This document shows, piece after piece, positions 43,807 through 53,189 of a stretch of DNA of 64,000 nucleotides. The notes under the pieces were generated by a model. That model had not been told where the DNA came from. It worked only from the letters and a program-made list of their open reading frames with translations, and made no database searches. This DNA is from an uncultured Litoreibacter sp. (GTDB taxonomy: Bacteria; Pseudomonadota; Alphaproteobacteria; Rhodobacterales; Rhodobacteraceae). A program made the position numbers and the translations under genes. Positions within the stretch are counted from its first letter, which is position 1, and the number at the start of each line of letters is the position of its first letter. The stretch lies in NCBI GenBank assembly GCA_947504205.1, contig CANNGL010000003.1, forward strand, positions 558,001-622,000, in the 5' to 3' direction.

Positions 43807-44700
43807 ATGTTGCAGGCAGCCATACCTTTTCCCGATATCAGCCCCGAGATCTTCTCGATCGAAATTGGTGGCTTTGCTTTCGCGCTTCGATGGTACGCCA
43901 TGGCCTATATTGTCGGCCTACTCATCGGTTGGCGTATTGTGGTCGGGCTAATGAAACGGCCTCATCTTTGGCGAAACGAGACGCCCCCAACCACACCTGA
44001 CAAGCCAGAAGATCTTCTGACCTGGATCATTCTGGGCGTCGTGTTGGGAGGCCGCCTTGGCTACGTCTTTTTTTATCAACCCGCCTACTACCTTTCGAAC
44101 CCGCTAGAGATTTTGATGGTTTGGCAAGGAGGCATGTCCTTCCACGGCGGCGCTTTGGGGGTGCTCGTGGCCGGTCTTGTTTGGTGCTGGCGAAACTCTG
44201 CGTCACCGCTGTCTATCGGCGATGCGATTTGTGTCGCCACGCCGCCTGCTCTTTTTCTGGGCAGGATGGCAAACTTTATCAACGCGGAGCTTTGGGGACG
44301 CGAAACCGATCTACCTTGGGGGGTTATTTTTCCTGGAGACGCAGCACAGGCCTGCGGTCCCATTGACGGATTTTGTTCACGCCATCCGAGCCAGCTTTAT
44401 GAGGCCGGGCTCGAAGGAATTGTTCTAGGCATCTTGCTACTTTGGCTGGCTTATCGCCGGGGTGGTTTGAAATTACCCGGTGCGATGATTGGCGTATTCT
44501 TGGCAGGCTATGGTTCGGCGCGGTTTTTCGTTGAGTTCTTCCGGCAGCCCGATGCGCAATTTGTTTCAACGAATAACGCTCTGGGTCTGGCTTGGCACGT
44601 TAATGGCTTTGGGCTGACAATGGGTCAGATTTTGTCGACGCCCATGATATTGGTCGGGATCTTTCTCATCATTTACGCGCGGCGCAGGAGAAACGTGTGA
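43807..44700 (+). CDS. lgt: Prolipoprotein diacylglyceryl transferase
   Basis: Lgt attaches diacylglycerol to the lipobox Cys of prolipoproteins. ATG 43807 gives the family's usual N-terminus ([11 protein letters not shown]); an in-frame ATG at 43744 is a weaker option. The 297-residue protein has seven or so helices, the essential [12 protein letters not shown] signature and [12 protein letters not shown]. The stop overlaps the GTG start of the next gene (GTGA). Confidence 0.95.
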   Translation: MLQAAIPFPDISPEIFSIEIGGFAFALRWYAMAYIVGLLIGWRIVVGLMKRPHLWRNETPPTTPDKPEDLLTWIILGVVLGGRLGYVFFYQPAYYLSNPLEILMVWQGGMSFHGGALGVLVAGLVWCWRNSASPLSIGDAICVATPPALFLGRMANFINAELWGRETDLPWGVIFPGDAAQACGPIDGFCSRHPSQLYEAGLEGIVLGILLLWLAYRRGGLKLPGAMIGVFLAGYGSARFFVEFFRQPDAQFVSTNNALGLAWHVNGFGLTMGQILSTPMILVGIFLIIYARRRRNV

Positions 44701-45749
44701 GTGCGCTTACACCACTTCTGAAAGAACTTATTCTGACCAATGGGCCTATGAGCCTAGCGACGTATATGCAGCTCAGTTTGCTGCACCCCGAACACGGATA
44801 TTACGCGACTCGCGATCCGCTTGGCTCGGCTGGCGATTTCACAACCGCGCCTGAGATCAGTCAGATGTTCGGTGAGTTGTTGGGTGCGGCCTTGGCGCAG
44901 TCATGGATGGATCAGGGTGGGGGGCCTGTCACCATTGTGGAACTGGGGCCGGGTCGAGGCACGCTGATGCGGGATGTCCTGCGGGTTGTCAGGACGCATA
45001 TCGAGCACGTCAACATCTGCCTGATAGAGGCGAGTGCGCACTTACGAGATGCGCAAGCGCAAACCTTGGCCGAGTACGATATACAATGGTGCGACAGCGT
45101 CGAAGATATTCCGGACGGCCCGATCTTGCTGCTCGCCAATGAATTTTTTGATGCTTTGCCGATCCGCCAGTTTCGTAAAGGTACAATCGGTTGGTTCGAA
45201 CGCCGCGTAGGACTGATTGAGGGTAGGCTCGGGTTGGGTGAAACTGAAGAAGTGAGGCTCGAAGCTTTGTCACACAGGTGGGAAGATACTCGCGAAAACC
45301 AGATAGTGGAGCTTTGCCCATCTGGTACCGAAATCGTTCAGTCAATCTCGCGCTGCATTGCAAGCTTTGGGGGTGCAGCTGTCATTGTGGATTATGGGAA
45401 TTGGCGCTCCCTTGGCGATACGTTTCAAGCTGTGGCGTCGCACAAACCGGTAGATCCATTTGCATCCCCGGGAAACGCCGACCTGACTGCACATGTTGAT
45501 TTTGAGGCGCTGAGCCAAGCCGCGGGTGGCGTTAATGTGAGCCAGATGGTTTCACAGGGTGTTTTACTTGAGCGACTTGGGATTACAGATCGTGCACGTC
45601 AGCTTACCAAGTCCTTGGAAGGTTCGGCGCTTGACGAGCACATAGCGGCACATCGTAGGTTGACCCACCCCGACGAGATGGGGCAGCTGTTTAAAGCGAT
45701 AGCTCTCTATCCTCGCGACCAAGCCAGTGTTCCGGGATTTGTTTCATGA
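44697..45749 (+). CDS. SAM-dependent methyltransferase, NDUFAF7/MidA-like
   Basis: The 350-residue protein starts at GTG 44697 in the overlap with lgt. The N-terminal [15 protein letters not shown] and [11 protein letters not shown] are the family signature. The mitochondrial relative methylates the 49-kDa (NuoCD-like) subunit of complex I during assembly; the bacterial role is presumed similar. ATGA overlap with pgeF. Confidence 0.9.
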   Translation: MSALTPLLKELILTNGPMSLATYMQLSLLHPEHGYYATRDPLGSAGDFTTAPEISQMFGELLGAALAQSWMDQGGGPVTIVELGPGRGTLMRDVLRVVRTHIEHVNICLIEASAHLRDAQAQTLAEYDIQWCDSVEDIPDGPILLLANEFFDALPIRQFRKGTIGWFERRVGLIEGRLGLGETEEVRLEALSHRWEDTRENQIVELCPSGTEIVQSISRCIASFGGAAVIVDYGNWRSLGDTFQAVASHKPVDPFASPGNADLTAHVDFEALSQAAGGVNVSQMVSQGVLLERLGITDRARQLTKSLEGSALDEHIAAHRRLTHPDEMGQLFKAIALYPRDQASVPGFVS

Positions 45750-46498
45750 CGCTTGAATTTATTACGCACAAAGCGCTCGAACCTTTTCAACATGGTTTTT
45801 TCACCCGCCTTGGCGGGGCATCGTCAGGCGTGTTCGAAGGGTTAAACTGCGGTCGAGGATCAACTGATCAAAGTGATGTTGTCGAAACCAACCGGGCGCG
45901 GGTTGCCGAGGCCATGCAGTTGCCGTTGGCGTCGTTGGTATCGGTTCATCAATATCATTCTGCTGACGTCATCGAAATAGATGGACCGTTGGACGATATA
46001 ACGAAAGCCGACGGCATGGTGTCTGGCACTGAGAATGTCACGCTTGGGATTTTGACCGCAGACTGTCAGCCTGTCCTTTTTGCAGATGCGAAAGCTAAGA
46101 TTATCGGAGCAGCTCATGCTGGTTGGATGGGCGCGCTTTCTGGCGTGTTAGAGAACACTATAGAAGCGATGGTCACACTCGGGGCCAAGCGTGACGCGAT
46201 ACGGGCAGTCATTGGCCCGTGCATCTCGCAACGCGCTTACGAGGTTGGGCCGGAATTCTTTGAGCGGTTTATTGATGAAGACCCTCAAAACAGTAGGTTT
46301 TTTTCGGGCGGACAAAGTGGAAAGATGCAGTTCGATCTGCCCGGATATGGTTTGTCGCGGCTCCGCGGTGCGGGTGTCGATGCTGAGTGGACGGGCCATT
46401 GCACCTATTCTGACCCAAGACGATTTTACTCCTTCCGGCGAGCGACCCACGCTGGAGAGGCGGATTACGGCCGATTAATCGCAACAATTCGGATTTGA
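45746..46498 (+). CDS. pgeF: Peptidoglycan editing factor PgeF (YfiH/DUF152)
   Basis: The 250-residue protein has the YfiH signature: T-A-D-C-Q-P-V-L-F-A-D (metal-binding Cys), A-H-A-G-W-M-G-A-L-S-G (His) and I-G-P-C-I-S near residue 155. YfiH/PgeF hydrolyses aberrant Ser-for-Ala muropeptide precursors. It is coupled to the MidA-like gene (ATGA). The lgt-MidA-pgeF order is characteristic of this group. Confidence 0.93.
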   Translation: MTLEFITHKALEPFQHGFFTRLGGASSGVFEGLNCGRGSTDQSDVVETNRARVAEAMQLPLASLVSVHQYHSADVIEIDGPLDDITKADGMVSGTENVTLGILTADCQPVLFADAKAKIIGAAHAGWMGALSGVLENTIEAMVTLGAKRDAIRAVIGPCISQRAYEVGPEFFERFIDEDPQNSRFFSGGQSGKMQFDLPGYGLSRLRGAGVDAEWTGHCTYSDPRRFYSFRRATHAGEADYGRLIATIRI

Positions 46499-46798
46499 TT
46501 GCGCTGTTGTTTCAGCATCTGTGACAATCTTTAGGCGAAAGCTGCCTCGAATCTGCCATTGTTTTCGCGATCGGAAAATCTATGCGCCCGAATGGGGTAT
46601 AATTTACAGGGGATTTCGAGTGCTCTCAACAAAACCGAACGAAGCTGCAAATTTTCGAAAAAAAGTGTTTGCCGGCCAAAATGAAGCCCGAAAGCGTGTT
46701 CAGTATCGCAGCTAACCTCAAGTCAGGCATCAATAAACAGTGATTGATACGCGCTGATATTGACTGACGGGGCGATGCAAATGTGGTGGAGAATTGCA
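46499..46798 (+). other. Gap between pgeF and the small basic protein
   Basis: Three hundred bases without a convincing gene. A perfect TATAAT at 46598-46603 may be a -10 element, but no good -35 is visible. A GTG-started 31-codon reading frame (46619-46714) has an AGGGGA-like site upstream but no recognisable product. I see no tRNA or terminator. Confidence 0.35.
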
Positions 46799-46939
46799 AT
46801 GAAAAAGAACAATCGCTGGATGAAATGGGTGCTGGAAGAGAGCTCCAAAACCGACCATGAGATGCCTTGGAGCAGAAAAGTTCGGGCTATGCGTCGCGAA
46901 CAACCATTGGTTAGAACCCCAATTGCCCGGACGGCTTAG
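46799..46939 (+). CDS. 46-residue basic protein of unknown function
   Basis: ATG 46799 is preceded by GGAGA with good spacing. The peptide is rich in Trp, Lys and Arg: N-N-R-W-M-K-W-V-L-E-E-S near the start, M-P-W-S-R near the middle, and a basic C-terminus. It ends with TAG overlapping the convergent TPR-sulfotransferase stop. Short Trp-Met-Lys-Trp proteins of this kind seem familiar in Rhodobacterales, but I cannot name the family. Function unknown. Confidence 0.6.
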   Translation: MKKNNRWMKWVLEESSKTDHEMPWSRKVRAMRREQPLVRTPIARTA

Positions 46940-48609
46940 AGGCGACCACCTTCGCTGAGGTATGTCTCGATGAATGGCTTGAGTTCACTCTTGTAGTGTT
47001 GCCAGGCACCGACTGATGATTTGTATATCGGCTGTCTGACCTGAGTTGTTGAAAGCGTGTCGACCTGTCGACTGTTTTTATGAAAGTCTAGGCATGAGTC
47101 CTGCCAATCCAGGCCTGAATAGCTCACGATATTCCGAGCTTGAGCCTCAAGCTCGCTGACGACATCTTCATACCGCACTTCGATGAACTGATCGGGGATT
47201 TCGCTGCGCCAAAACTCGATTTGAGTTTCGAAAATCCGCATGAATCGGGCGATGTTCGATAGGTCGTTGGAATAGCGATGCGTTCCTTGCGGAAAAAACG
47301 ATTTATAAATCGAAAATGCGTTGTCGCACGGGTGCCGCCGAACCACGACAAATCGCGCCTCCGGTAATGCCTGCCGAACGAAACCCAAGGTCGCATAGGT
47401 GCTGATTGATTTGTCTGTGACGAAGGGTTTTTCGAACCTGGCCGCAAGCTTGGCGCGATACTCGTCACCGACTTTGAGCAACCGTTTTTGCAGCTGTACC
47501 TTCGTTAGCTCTGCTTGTGGATACGTGCTCAGGACCTCCGACAGGTCGCGTCCCAGTAATCCTAGCTCTCCTCCCCCATCAACAGACGAATGTGAGGCCA
47601 ATATCTGTTCGATGAGCGTTGTGCCCGAACGCGGCAAACCGGTCACAAATATTGGTTTGGGCAGCTTGTCCCGATCGCTTTCTGGCTGGTCGAGCGCGAA
47701 TTCATGGTACAATTTTTGGGTTTGACTTGCGGCAGTACGATCTGCCTCGACTTCATAGGGAAAACGTTGATCCAGGTTCTCAGCCGCTGCCTGAAGAAAC
47801 CCGAAATATTGATCAGATTTGCCGGTGTCGGCTGCTGCTTTAGCTAATGCGTGCGCGAGTGGAGCGATGTTTGGATCTGATTTTGGCAGCGCTGAGTATT
47901 TGTTAAACATCTTTTGGAGAATTGGATCGTCCTCGGTCACCTTTTTTATCGACGCGTAGGAGTAGTAATGTGCGCCGATGTTGGGATTCGCGGCTACGGC
48001 GAGGCGCGCATGATGCAACGCTTCTTCATACCGCCCCAAGTTCCTTAGAAGATCAGCTTTCTTCACCAAAGCCATGTCATTTTCGGGTTGAAGTAAAAGA
48101 GCTTGATCGTAGGCATCAAGCGCGGCGTCGCTGTCACCCACAGCCGTGAGCGCATCCGCCAGCTCGATGTGAACACGAATGCCACTTGCTGCCTTTTCAA
48201 TGGCTGACCGGAAGAGTTGGATCGCTTCAGATTTGCTCTCATTCAAAGCGACCAACCCGCGATAGAAATTTATGTTTGGATGTTTGTCGAGAGATGCGCC
48301 CACGCGCTTTAGCAGCGTCCTTAGATTTTCGATCTGCGGATGCTTTGCGGCCATGGCCAGGTAAGCATCCCAAATTGCGGGTTCTCCTGGGCGAAGCTGC
48401 AGTGCTTTTTCGAAGTGGCCGCCACCGACTGCAAAGTTGCCTTCGGCTGAAGCGATTAAGCCAAGGTTGAAGTGAATCTCAGCCAGTTTCGGCGCAGCCT
48501 TCAGAAGCCGAGCATAAAGCTTTTTGGCTTGCGCAAATTCACCCGCGGTCTGAGCAGTGCGCGCTTTTGCAAACAGCTTTTTGATTTGTGCGGGGGGGAG
48601 GGCAACCAT
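46936..48609 (-). CDS. TPR-repeat sulfotransferase
   Basis: The 557-residue protein has tetratricopeptide repeats over about the first 270 residues (tandem A-x-x-x-Y-x-x-A-L-type helical pairs). A sulfotransferase domain follows: 5'-PAPS loop F-V-T-G-L-P-R-S-G-T-T-L-I-E-Q, then the 3'-phosphate site V-V-V-R-R-H-P-C-D-N-A-F-S-I-Y. This is a common bacterial architecture; the TPR region probably recruits a protein or carbohydrate acceptor, unknown here. Confidence 0.9.
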   Translation of the reverse strand: MVALPPAQIKKLFAKARTAQTAGEFAQAKKLYARLLKAAPKLAEIHFNLGLIASAEGNFAVGGGHFEKALQLRPGEPAIWDAYLAMAAKHPQIENLRTLLKRVGASLDKHPNINFYRGLVALNESKSEAIQLFRSAIEKAASGIRVHIELADALTAVGDSDAALDAYDQALLLQPENDMALVKKADLLRNLGRYEEALHHARLAVAANPNIGAHYYSYASIKKVTEDDPILQKMFNKYSALPKSDPNIAPLAHALAKAAADTGKSDQYFGFLQAAAENLDQRFPYEVEADRTAASQTQKLYHEFALDQPESDRDKLPKPIFVTGLPRSGTTLIEQILASHSSVDGGGELGLLGRDLSEVLSTYPQAELTKVQLQKRLLKVGDEYRAKLAARFEKPFVTDKSISTYATLGFVRQALPEARFVVVRRHPCDNAFSIYKSFFPQGTHRYSNDLSNIARFMRIFETQIEFWRSEIPDQFIEVRYEDVVSELEAQARNIVSYSGLDWQDSCLDFHKNSRQVDTLSTTQVRQPIYKSSVGAWQHYKSELKPFIETYLSEGGRL

Positions 48610-48664
48610 GTCCGTCCGATATCCTAAATTGTCATGATCCGGTATTTAACACCGAGGCGGGTGC

Positions 48665-49450
48665 TTAACCACTCTCTGCGAGAAGTAGTGTGGCCTCAGT
48701 TCTGGGCGTGCGCCGCCAAACAGGCACATAGGCAGAGACGTCACGTCTCTTCTTGGAAGTCTGCTTCATAGACACCACACGACGCCCTACCTGTGGAAGC
48801 AGCTTGGGCGTAGAGACAAGCCCCTCCAATACGCGTAAGTCATGTTCGAAACTTGGTGCGCGCATAAATCGATAGAGGACCTCCAGAACCCGGACCGGAT
48901 CCTGAAAAAGGCGTTCTTTGTCGATCAGCAAGATCCGCTCGGCATCCGGACCGTTCAGCGCAGCTTGGATATGACACAATGGAGCTCCGATAATGCCGTT
49001 GTCTGCCATAAGCTTGTTGGGCGCATGCATGCGGCCAGTTTCTTCGGCCAAATCGGCGGCGATTGCTACGGGGTCGCGTACCATGAATATAAAGCGCGAT
49101 AACGGAAGTAGCTCTGCAACACGCGCTGTGTGTTTCATCCAGTTTGCGTTGCCATCAATGACTATGCTGTCCATTGACCGGTTGTGATGCACTGCGTCGA
49201 ATGCTGCGCGCAAAAGAGCTGCCTGGCAATCGGGTTCCAGTTTGTTGAGCGTCGAGCCACCATCTGCGATGTGTCCAGCAAGCTCGGAGAAAATCCCTTC
49301 GGCCGGGCCTTCTTCGTCGACGACGAGGCTGGAGTTTTGTCTTAGTAGGCTCAGCAGGTGCTCGGTTCCAGCCATCGGCATACCTGCGACGAAGTGGAAC
49401 CGGGTAACGGACATTACCTTCAGGGTTTTCTCTCTGCTCAAGAGATTCAT
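48665..49450 (-). CDS. Sulfotransferase-fold protein with degenerate PAPS loop
   Basis: The 261-residue protein resembles the TPR-linked sulfotransferases. The nucleotide loop reads F-V-A-G-M-P-M-A-G-T-E-H-L-L, with Met-Ala replacing the usual Arg-Ser of the loop, and the 3'-phosphate site is near V-R-D-P-V-A-I-A. So it may have weak or no sulfotransferase activity, or act on an unusual substrate. The start is uncertain: ATG 49450 or the internal ATG 49414 are both possible. It precedes the TPR-sulfotransferase gene on the same strand. Confidence 0.72.
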   Translation of the reverse strand: MNLLSREKTLKVMSVTRFHFVAGMPMAGTEHLLSLLRQNSSLVVDEEGPAEGIFSELAGHIADGGSTLNKLEPDCQAALLRAAFDAVHHNRSMDSIVIDGNANWMKHTARVAELLPLSRFIFMVRDPVAIAADLAEETGRMHAPNKLMADNGIIGAPLCHIQAALNGPDAERILLIDKERLFQDPVRVLEVLYRFMRAPSFEHDLRVLEGLVSTPKLLPQVGRRVVSMKQTSKKRRDVSAYVPVWRRTPRTEATLLLAESG

Positions 49451-49544
49451 TATTGTATCGCCAGTACCAAAGTTCGTTGGCGCAATGTGACAGAGCGATT
49501 CGCCCGTGTCTATTACTGTCGGTCGCGAAATAAGGCGCGGCTTG

Positions 49545-49574
49545 TTTACACGTCGGATACAATTCGGGTGTAAA
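49545..49574. repeat. Perfect inverted repeat TTTACAC-N16-GTGTAAA
   Basis: TTTACAC at 49545-49551 and GTGTAAA at 49568-49574 form a perfect 7-base inverted repeat with a 16-base spacer. It lies between the divergent sulfotransferase-fold gene and the Hint gene. The size and spacing suit a dimeric regulator bound on one face of the helix; the regulator is unknown. Confidence 0.7.
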
Positions 49575-49599
49575 TCTGGGTATTGAATTATCTTCTCTG

Positions 49600-49637
49600 A
49601 AAATTGGTGCAGTTTCTTTGTTTAAACTACCAATTTT
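49600..49637. repeat. Long interrupted palindrome upstream of the Hint gene
   Basis: AAAATTGGT (49600-49608) pairs with ACCAATTTT (49629-49637), and inside it AGTTT (49611-49615) pairs with AAACT (49624-49628), leaving an 8-base loop and a 2-base bulge. No T run follows, so it is not a normal terminator. It could be an operator or an RNA hairpin in a leader 85 bases before ATG 49722. Confidence 0.7.
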
Positions 49638-49721
49638 GAGACATTGTTTACGAATTGGATAAGTGACTCAGATTGGGGGTGGGCCTCTGTCGTTACGCAA
49701 AAGACCTTGAAAGGCTTTCGC

Positions 49722-50525
49722 ATGGCTAACCCGCTATTTCCTGGTGTTTTTCCGGGCAATCAAACCAGCAACTCAAATTACGACTACGAAACAGGGCAAG
49801 TGGGCACTGCAAATTCTGTTTCGCGATCTGATCGGGGTTTCGTGCGGGCCTACGACGTTGCTTGGTTGGATCAAAAGAACCGGGCCTGTTTTGACAGTAT
49901 TGTTGCGCCCGCCACTCCGGTGGTCGAAAGCGCGTGTTCTGCACTGTCGCGTGGTGCTTTGGTCGCAACTGCGCGAGGCCCGATCGCGGTCGAAGATCTC
50001 ACGCCTGGTATTGAAGTCATTACTCGTGAGGGCGAAGCGTTGCCGCTGAAATGGATTGGATCCTACGAGATGGCTGGTGCAGAAGCGCCCGGCAAGTCGA
50101 ATGAGCAGTTATTTCGGGTCACAACCGACACCTTCGGGCAGGGAAAACCGTCTCAGGATCTGATGCTCGCTCCTAGAGCACATATCCTCTTGAAGCACGC
50201 CGCTTGTCGTTCGTTGTTCGGCATGGATATGGCGTTTGGACCAATTCGTGCATTCGAAGATGGTGTATCAGTTATTGCGGTCTCTCCGGTTTCTCCGGTC
50301 TGCGTCTACAATCTGGCATTCGACCGGCAGGCTACGATCTTTGCAAATGGTGTTGAGGTTGAGAGCTTTCATCCGGGCCCTCATGCATCCACGCTATTGG
50401 ACGATGAAATGCTGTATTCTCTGTTGCGCCTTTTCCCTCATGTGGCATCGCTTGATGACTTCGGGCCGCAGCAGATCGACAGATTGACGAGGTTTGAGGT
50501 GGGTGCGCTGCGTGACGGCACCTAG
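49722..50525 (+). CDS. Hint-domain (Hint_2) protein lacking the usual nucleophile Cys
   Basis: The 267-residue protein starts at ATG 49722 (GAAAGG upstream). From about residue 72 it has the Hint pattern A-L-S-R-G-A-L-V-A-T-A-R-G-P-I-A-V-E-D-L-T-P-G-I-E-V-I-T. In Hint_2 proteins the first residue of this block is Cys (C-F-T-x-G); here position 74 is Ala, with a Cys at 72. So autoproteolysis or splicing is unlikely unless Cys72 substitutes. No RTX or signal sequence is visible. Hint proteins in Rhodobacterales are thought to be linked to secreted products; role here unknown. Confidence 0.83.
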   Translation: MANPLFPGVFPGNQTSNSNYDYETGQVGTANSVSRSDRGFVRAYDVAWLDQKNRACFDSIVAPATPVVESACSALSRGALVATARGPIAVEDLTPGIEVITREGEALPLKWIGSYEMAGAEAPGKSNEQLFRVTTDTFGQGKPSQDLMLAPRAHILLKHAACRSLFGMDMAFGPIRAFEDGVSVIAVSPVSPVCVYNLAFDRQATIFANGVEVESFHPGPHASTLLDDEMLYSLLRLFPHVASLDDFGPQQIDRLTRFEVGALRDGT

Positions 50526-51022
50526 CTGATCTGCTTTAATCTGTCTTCCAAAACGTCAAAGGGTACGCCCGGCTCGTCTTTGGAGCCGCGGATCACGAGT
50601 GACGTTTTCACGCTTGCCACATTGTCAGCCGCTGTCAGTTCTTCTGTCAAAAAGCTCTGAAATGTCGATAGGTCGGGCGCAACGCACTTCAAAATGAAAT
50701 CAACTTCGCCATTCAACATGTGGCACTCACGAACCAAGGGCCATTCGCGACATCTATCTTCAAAAGCTGACAAATCGGCCTCTGCCTGACTTTGTAGCCC
50801 GACCATAGCAAAAACTTGCACTTCAAACCCCAAAGCGCGCGGCTCAACTTCAGCATGGTATCCCTGAATAAAGCCGCTTTCCTCTAGCGTGCGAACTCGA
50901 CGCAGACATGGGGGTGCCGAAATCCCGACACGCTTTGCCAGTTCCACATTTGTCATGCGGCCGTCGGCCTGAAGTTCCGCCAATATCATGCGGTCAATTT
51001 CATCAAGTTTAGAAATAGCCAT
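50522..51022 (-). CDS. Lrp/AsnC-family transcriptional regulator
   Basis: The 166-residue protein starts at ATG 51022 (GGGAGAG upstream; a TTG at 51025 is not needed). It has the N-terminal helix-turn-helix (D-R-M-I-L-A-E-L-Q, N-V-E-L-A-K-R-V-G-I-S) and a C-terminal RAM/ligand-binding domain (C-H-M-L-N-G-E-V-D-F-I-L-K). It is divergent from trxB with a 162-bp gap, and its 3' end overlaps the Hint gene by four bases. Confidence 0.92.
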   Translation of the reverse strand: MAISKLDEIDRMILAELQADGRMTNVELAKRVGISAPPCLRRVRTLEESGFIQGYHAEVEPRALGFEVQVFAMVGLQSQAEADLSAFEDRCREWPLVRECHMLNGEVDFILKCVAPDLSTFQSFLTEELTAADNVASVKTSLVIRGSKDEPGVPFDVLEDRLKQIS

Positions 51023-51069
51023 CAAGTCTCTCCCTAAGTTGAAACTTACCGAGATAGCTTTTCGTGCGC

Positions 51070-52126
<1,057 letters not shown>

Positions 52127-52936
52127 TCAGCCGTCAATCTTGGCTGCTGAAAGGGCGATTGCCTGCTGGTAGACGGTCGCCGCGTTCCAATCGTTCAGCA
52201 CACGAAAGTTGGCGGTTCCCTGTTGATAGGGCTGCCCGGGTTTCCATCCTTTTTGCCGCAGGAAATTCGCTGTAGAGGCCATAGCATCTGCCATGTTGTA
52301 GAAGTCTACGCGACCGTCACCGGTGGCATCCGCGCCGTATTTCAAGGCATTGCCGGGCAAAAACTGGGTGTGACCCAACTCTCCGTGTGCAGCACCGCGC
52401 TGGCCCGGCGCCAGCATGCCGCGATCGACCATGCTCAGCGCTGCCAAAGCGTGCGGAATGAAGAAGGATGATCTGCGACAGTCATAGGCCACTGTCAGGA
52501 TGGAATCGACGACGGGCGTGTTGCCCATATTTCGACCAAAGCCCGTTTCCATTCCGTGGATCGCAAGAAGAATTCCACTTGGCACGCCATATCGTTTTTC
52601 GAGGGAAGCAAAAAAGGCGGCATTTGCATTTTTCCGCTTTTTGGCCTGCGCGGCGAAACTGTTGATCGATCCAAGCCTGATCTTGATAAAACGATCCAGG
52701 GAATACTTGACGCCCTTTTGATTGCGATCCGCTTTGATCGTCGATGTTGAGTATTTTGCGTTTGCGAGAGCCTGTAATCCGCGGTTCTTGATACCGGCTG
52801 CCTGAGCTTCTTTCGCAAAACTGGCTTTCCAGTTTGAAAATCCGCTGGCGTTATTTCCGCATTGCGCTGCGACAGCCAAGCTGGGCGTAAGCGAGATGAG
52901 TGTTGAAAATAGGATTGATCTGAAACTGTTTCGCAT
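52127..52936 (-). CDS. Lytic murein transglycosylase (MltB-type)
   Basis: The 269-residue protein starts at ATG 52936 with a signal peptide (I-L-F-S-T-L-I-S-L core, cleavage near A-V-A-A). The transglycosylase domain has the catalytic Glu130 in I-H-G-M-E-T-G-F-G-R-N and G-E-L-G-H-T-Q-F-L-P. It cleaves the glycan strand of peptidoglycan, forming 1,6-anhydro ends. There is no lipobox, so it is probably periplasmic. It is convergent with trxB. Confidence 0.9.
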   Translation of the reverse strand: MRNSFRSILFSTLISLTPSLAVAAQCGNNASGFSNWKASFAKEAQAAGIKNRGLQALANAKYSTSTIKADRNQKGVKYSLDRFIKIRLGSINSFAAQAKKRKNANAAFFASLEKRYGVPSGILLAIHGMETGFGRNMGNTPVVDSILTVAYDCRRSSFFIPHALAALSMVDRGMLAPGQRGAAHGELGHTQFLPGNALKYGADATGDGRVDFYNMADAMASTANFLRQKGWKPGQPYQQGTANFRVLNDWNAATVYQQAIALSAAKIDG

Positions 52937-53189
52937 GCTGGAACCCAAAAAATTGCTTTCGACTAAAATTAGAATCTTGTGTGGCCCGGACAAAGTAATT
53001 TCTGCGAAAGGTTAGCTTGGGCCGCGTTTTTGGGGGCGGGTGTGACCGCTAGGTGATATTGAGTGGCCTTGGGTTACCCCAAAATGAGCTGGGTGTCGGA
53101 ATCGGTCCGATTTGTGTCGAATGATGGGGCTAGGCGATCAGGCGGATTGCTACAAAAGCTCCAACAGATTGAATGGAGGCACGTGACCC

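Noticed and set aside
46598-46603. TATAAT as a firm promoter in the pgeF downstream gap
   Set aside because: No recognisable -35 at the correct distance and no gene at a suitable distance other than the small basic ORF almost 200 bases away.
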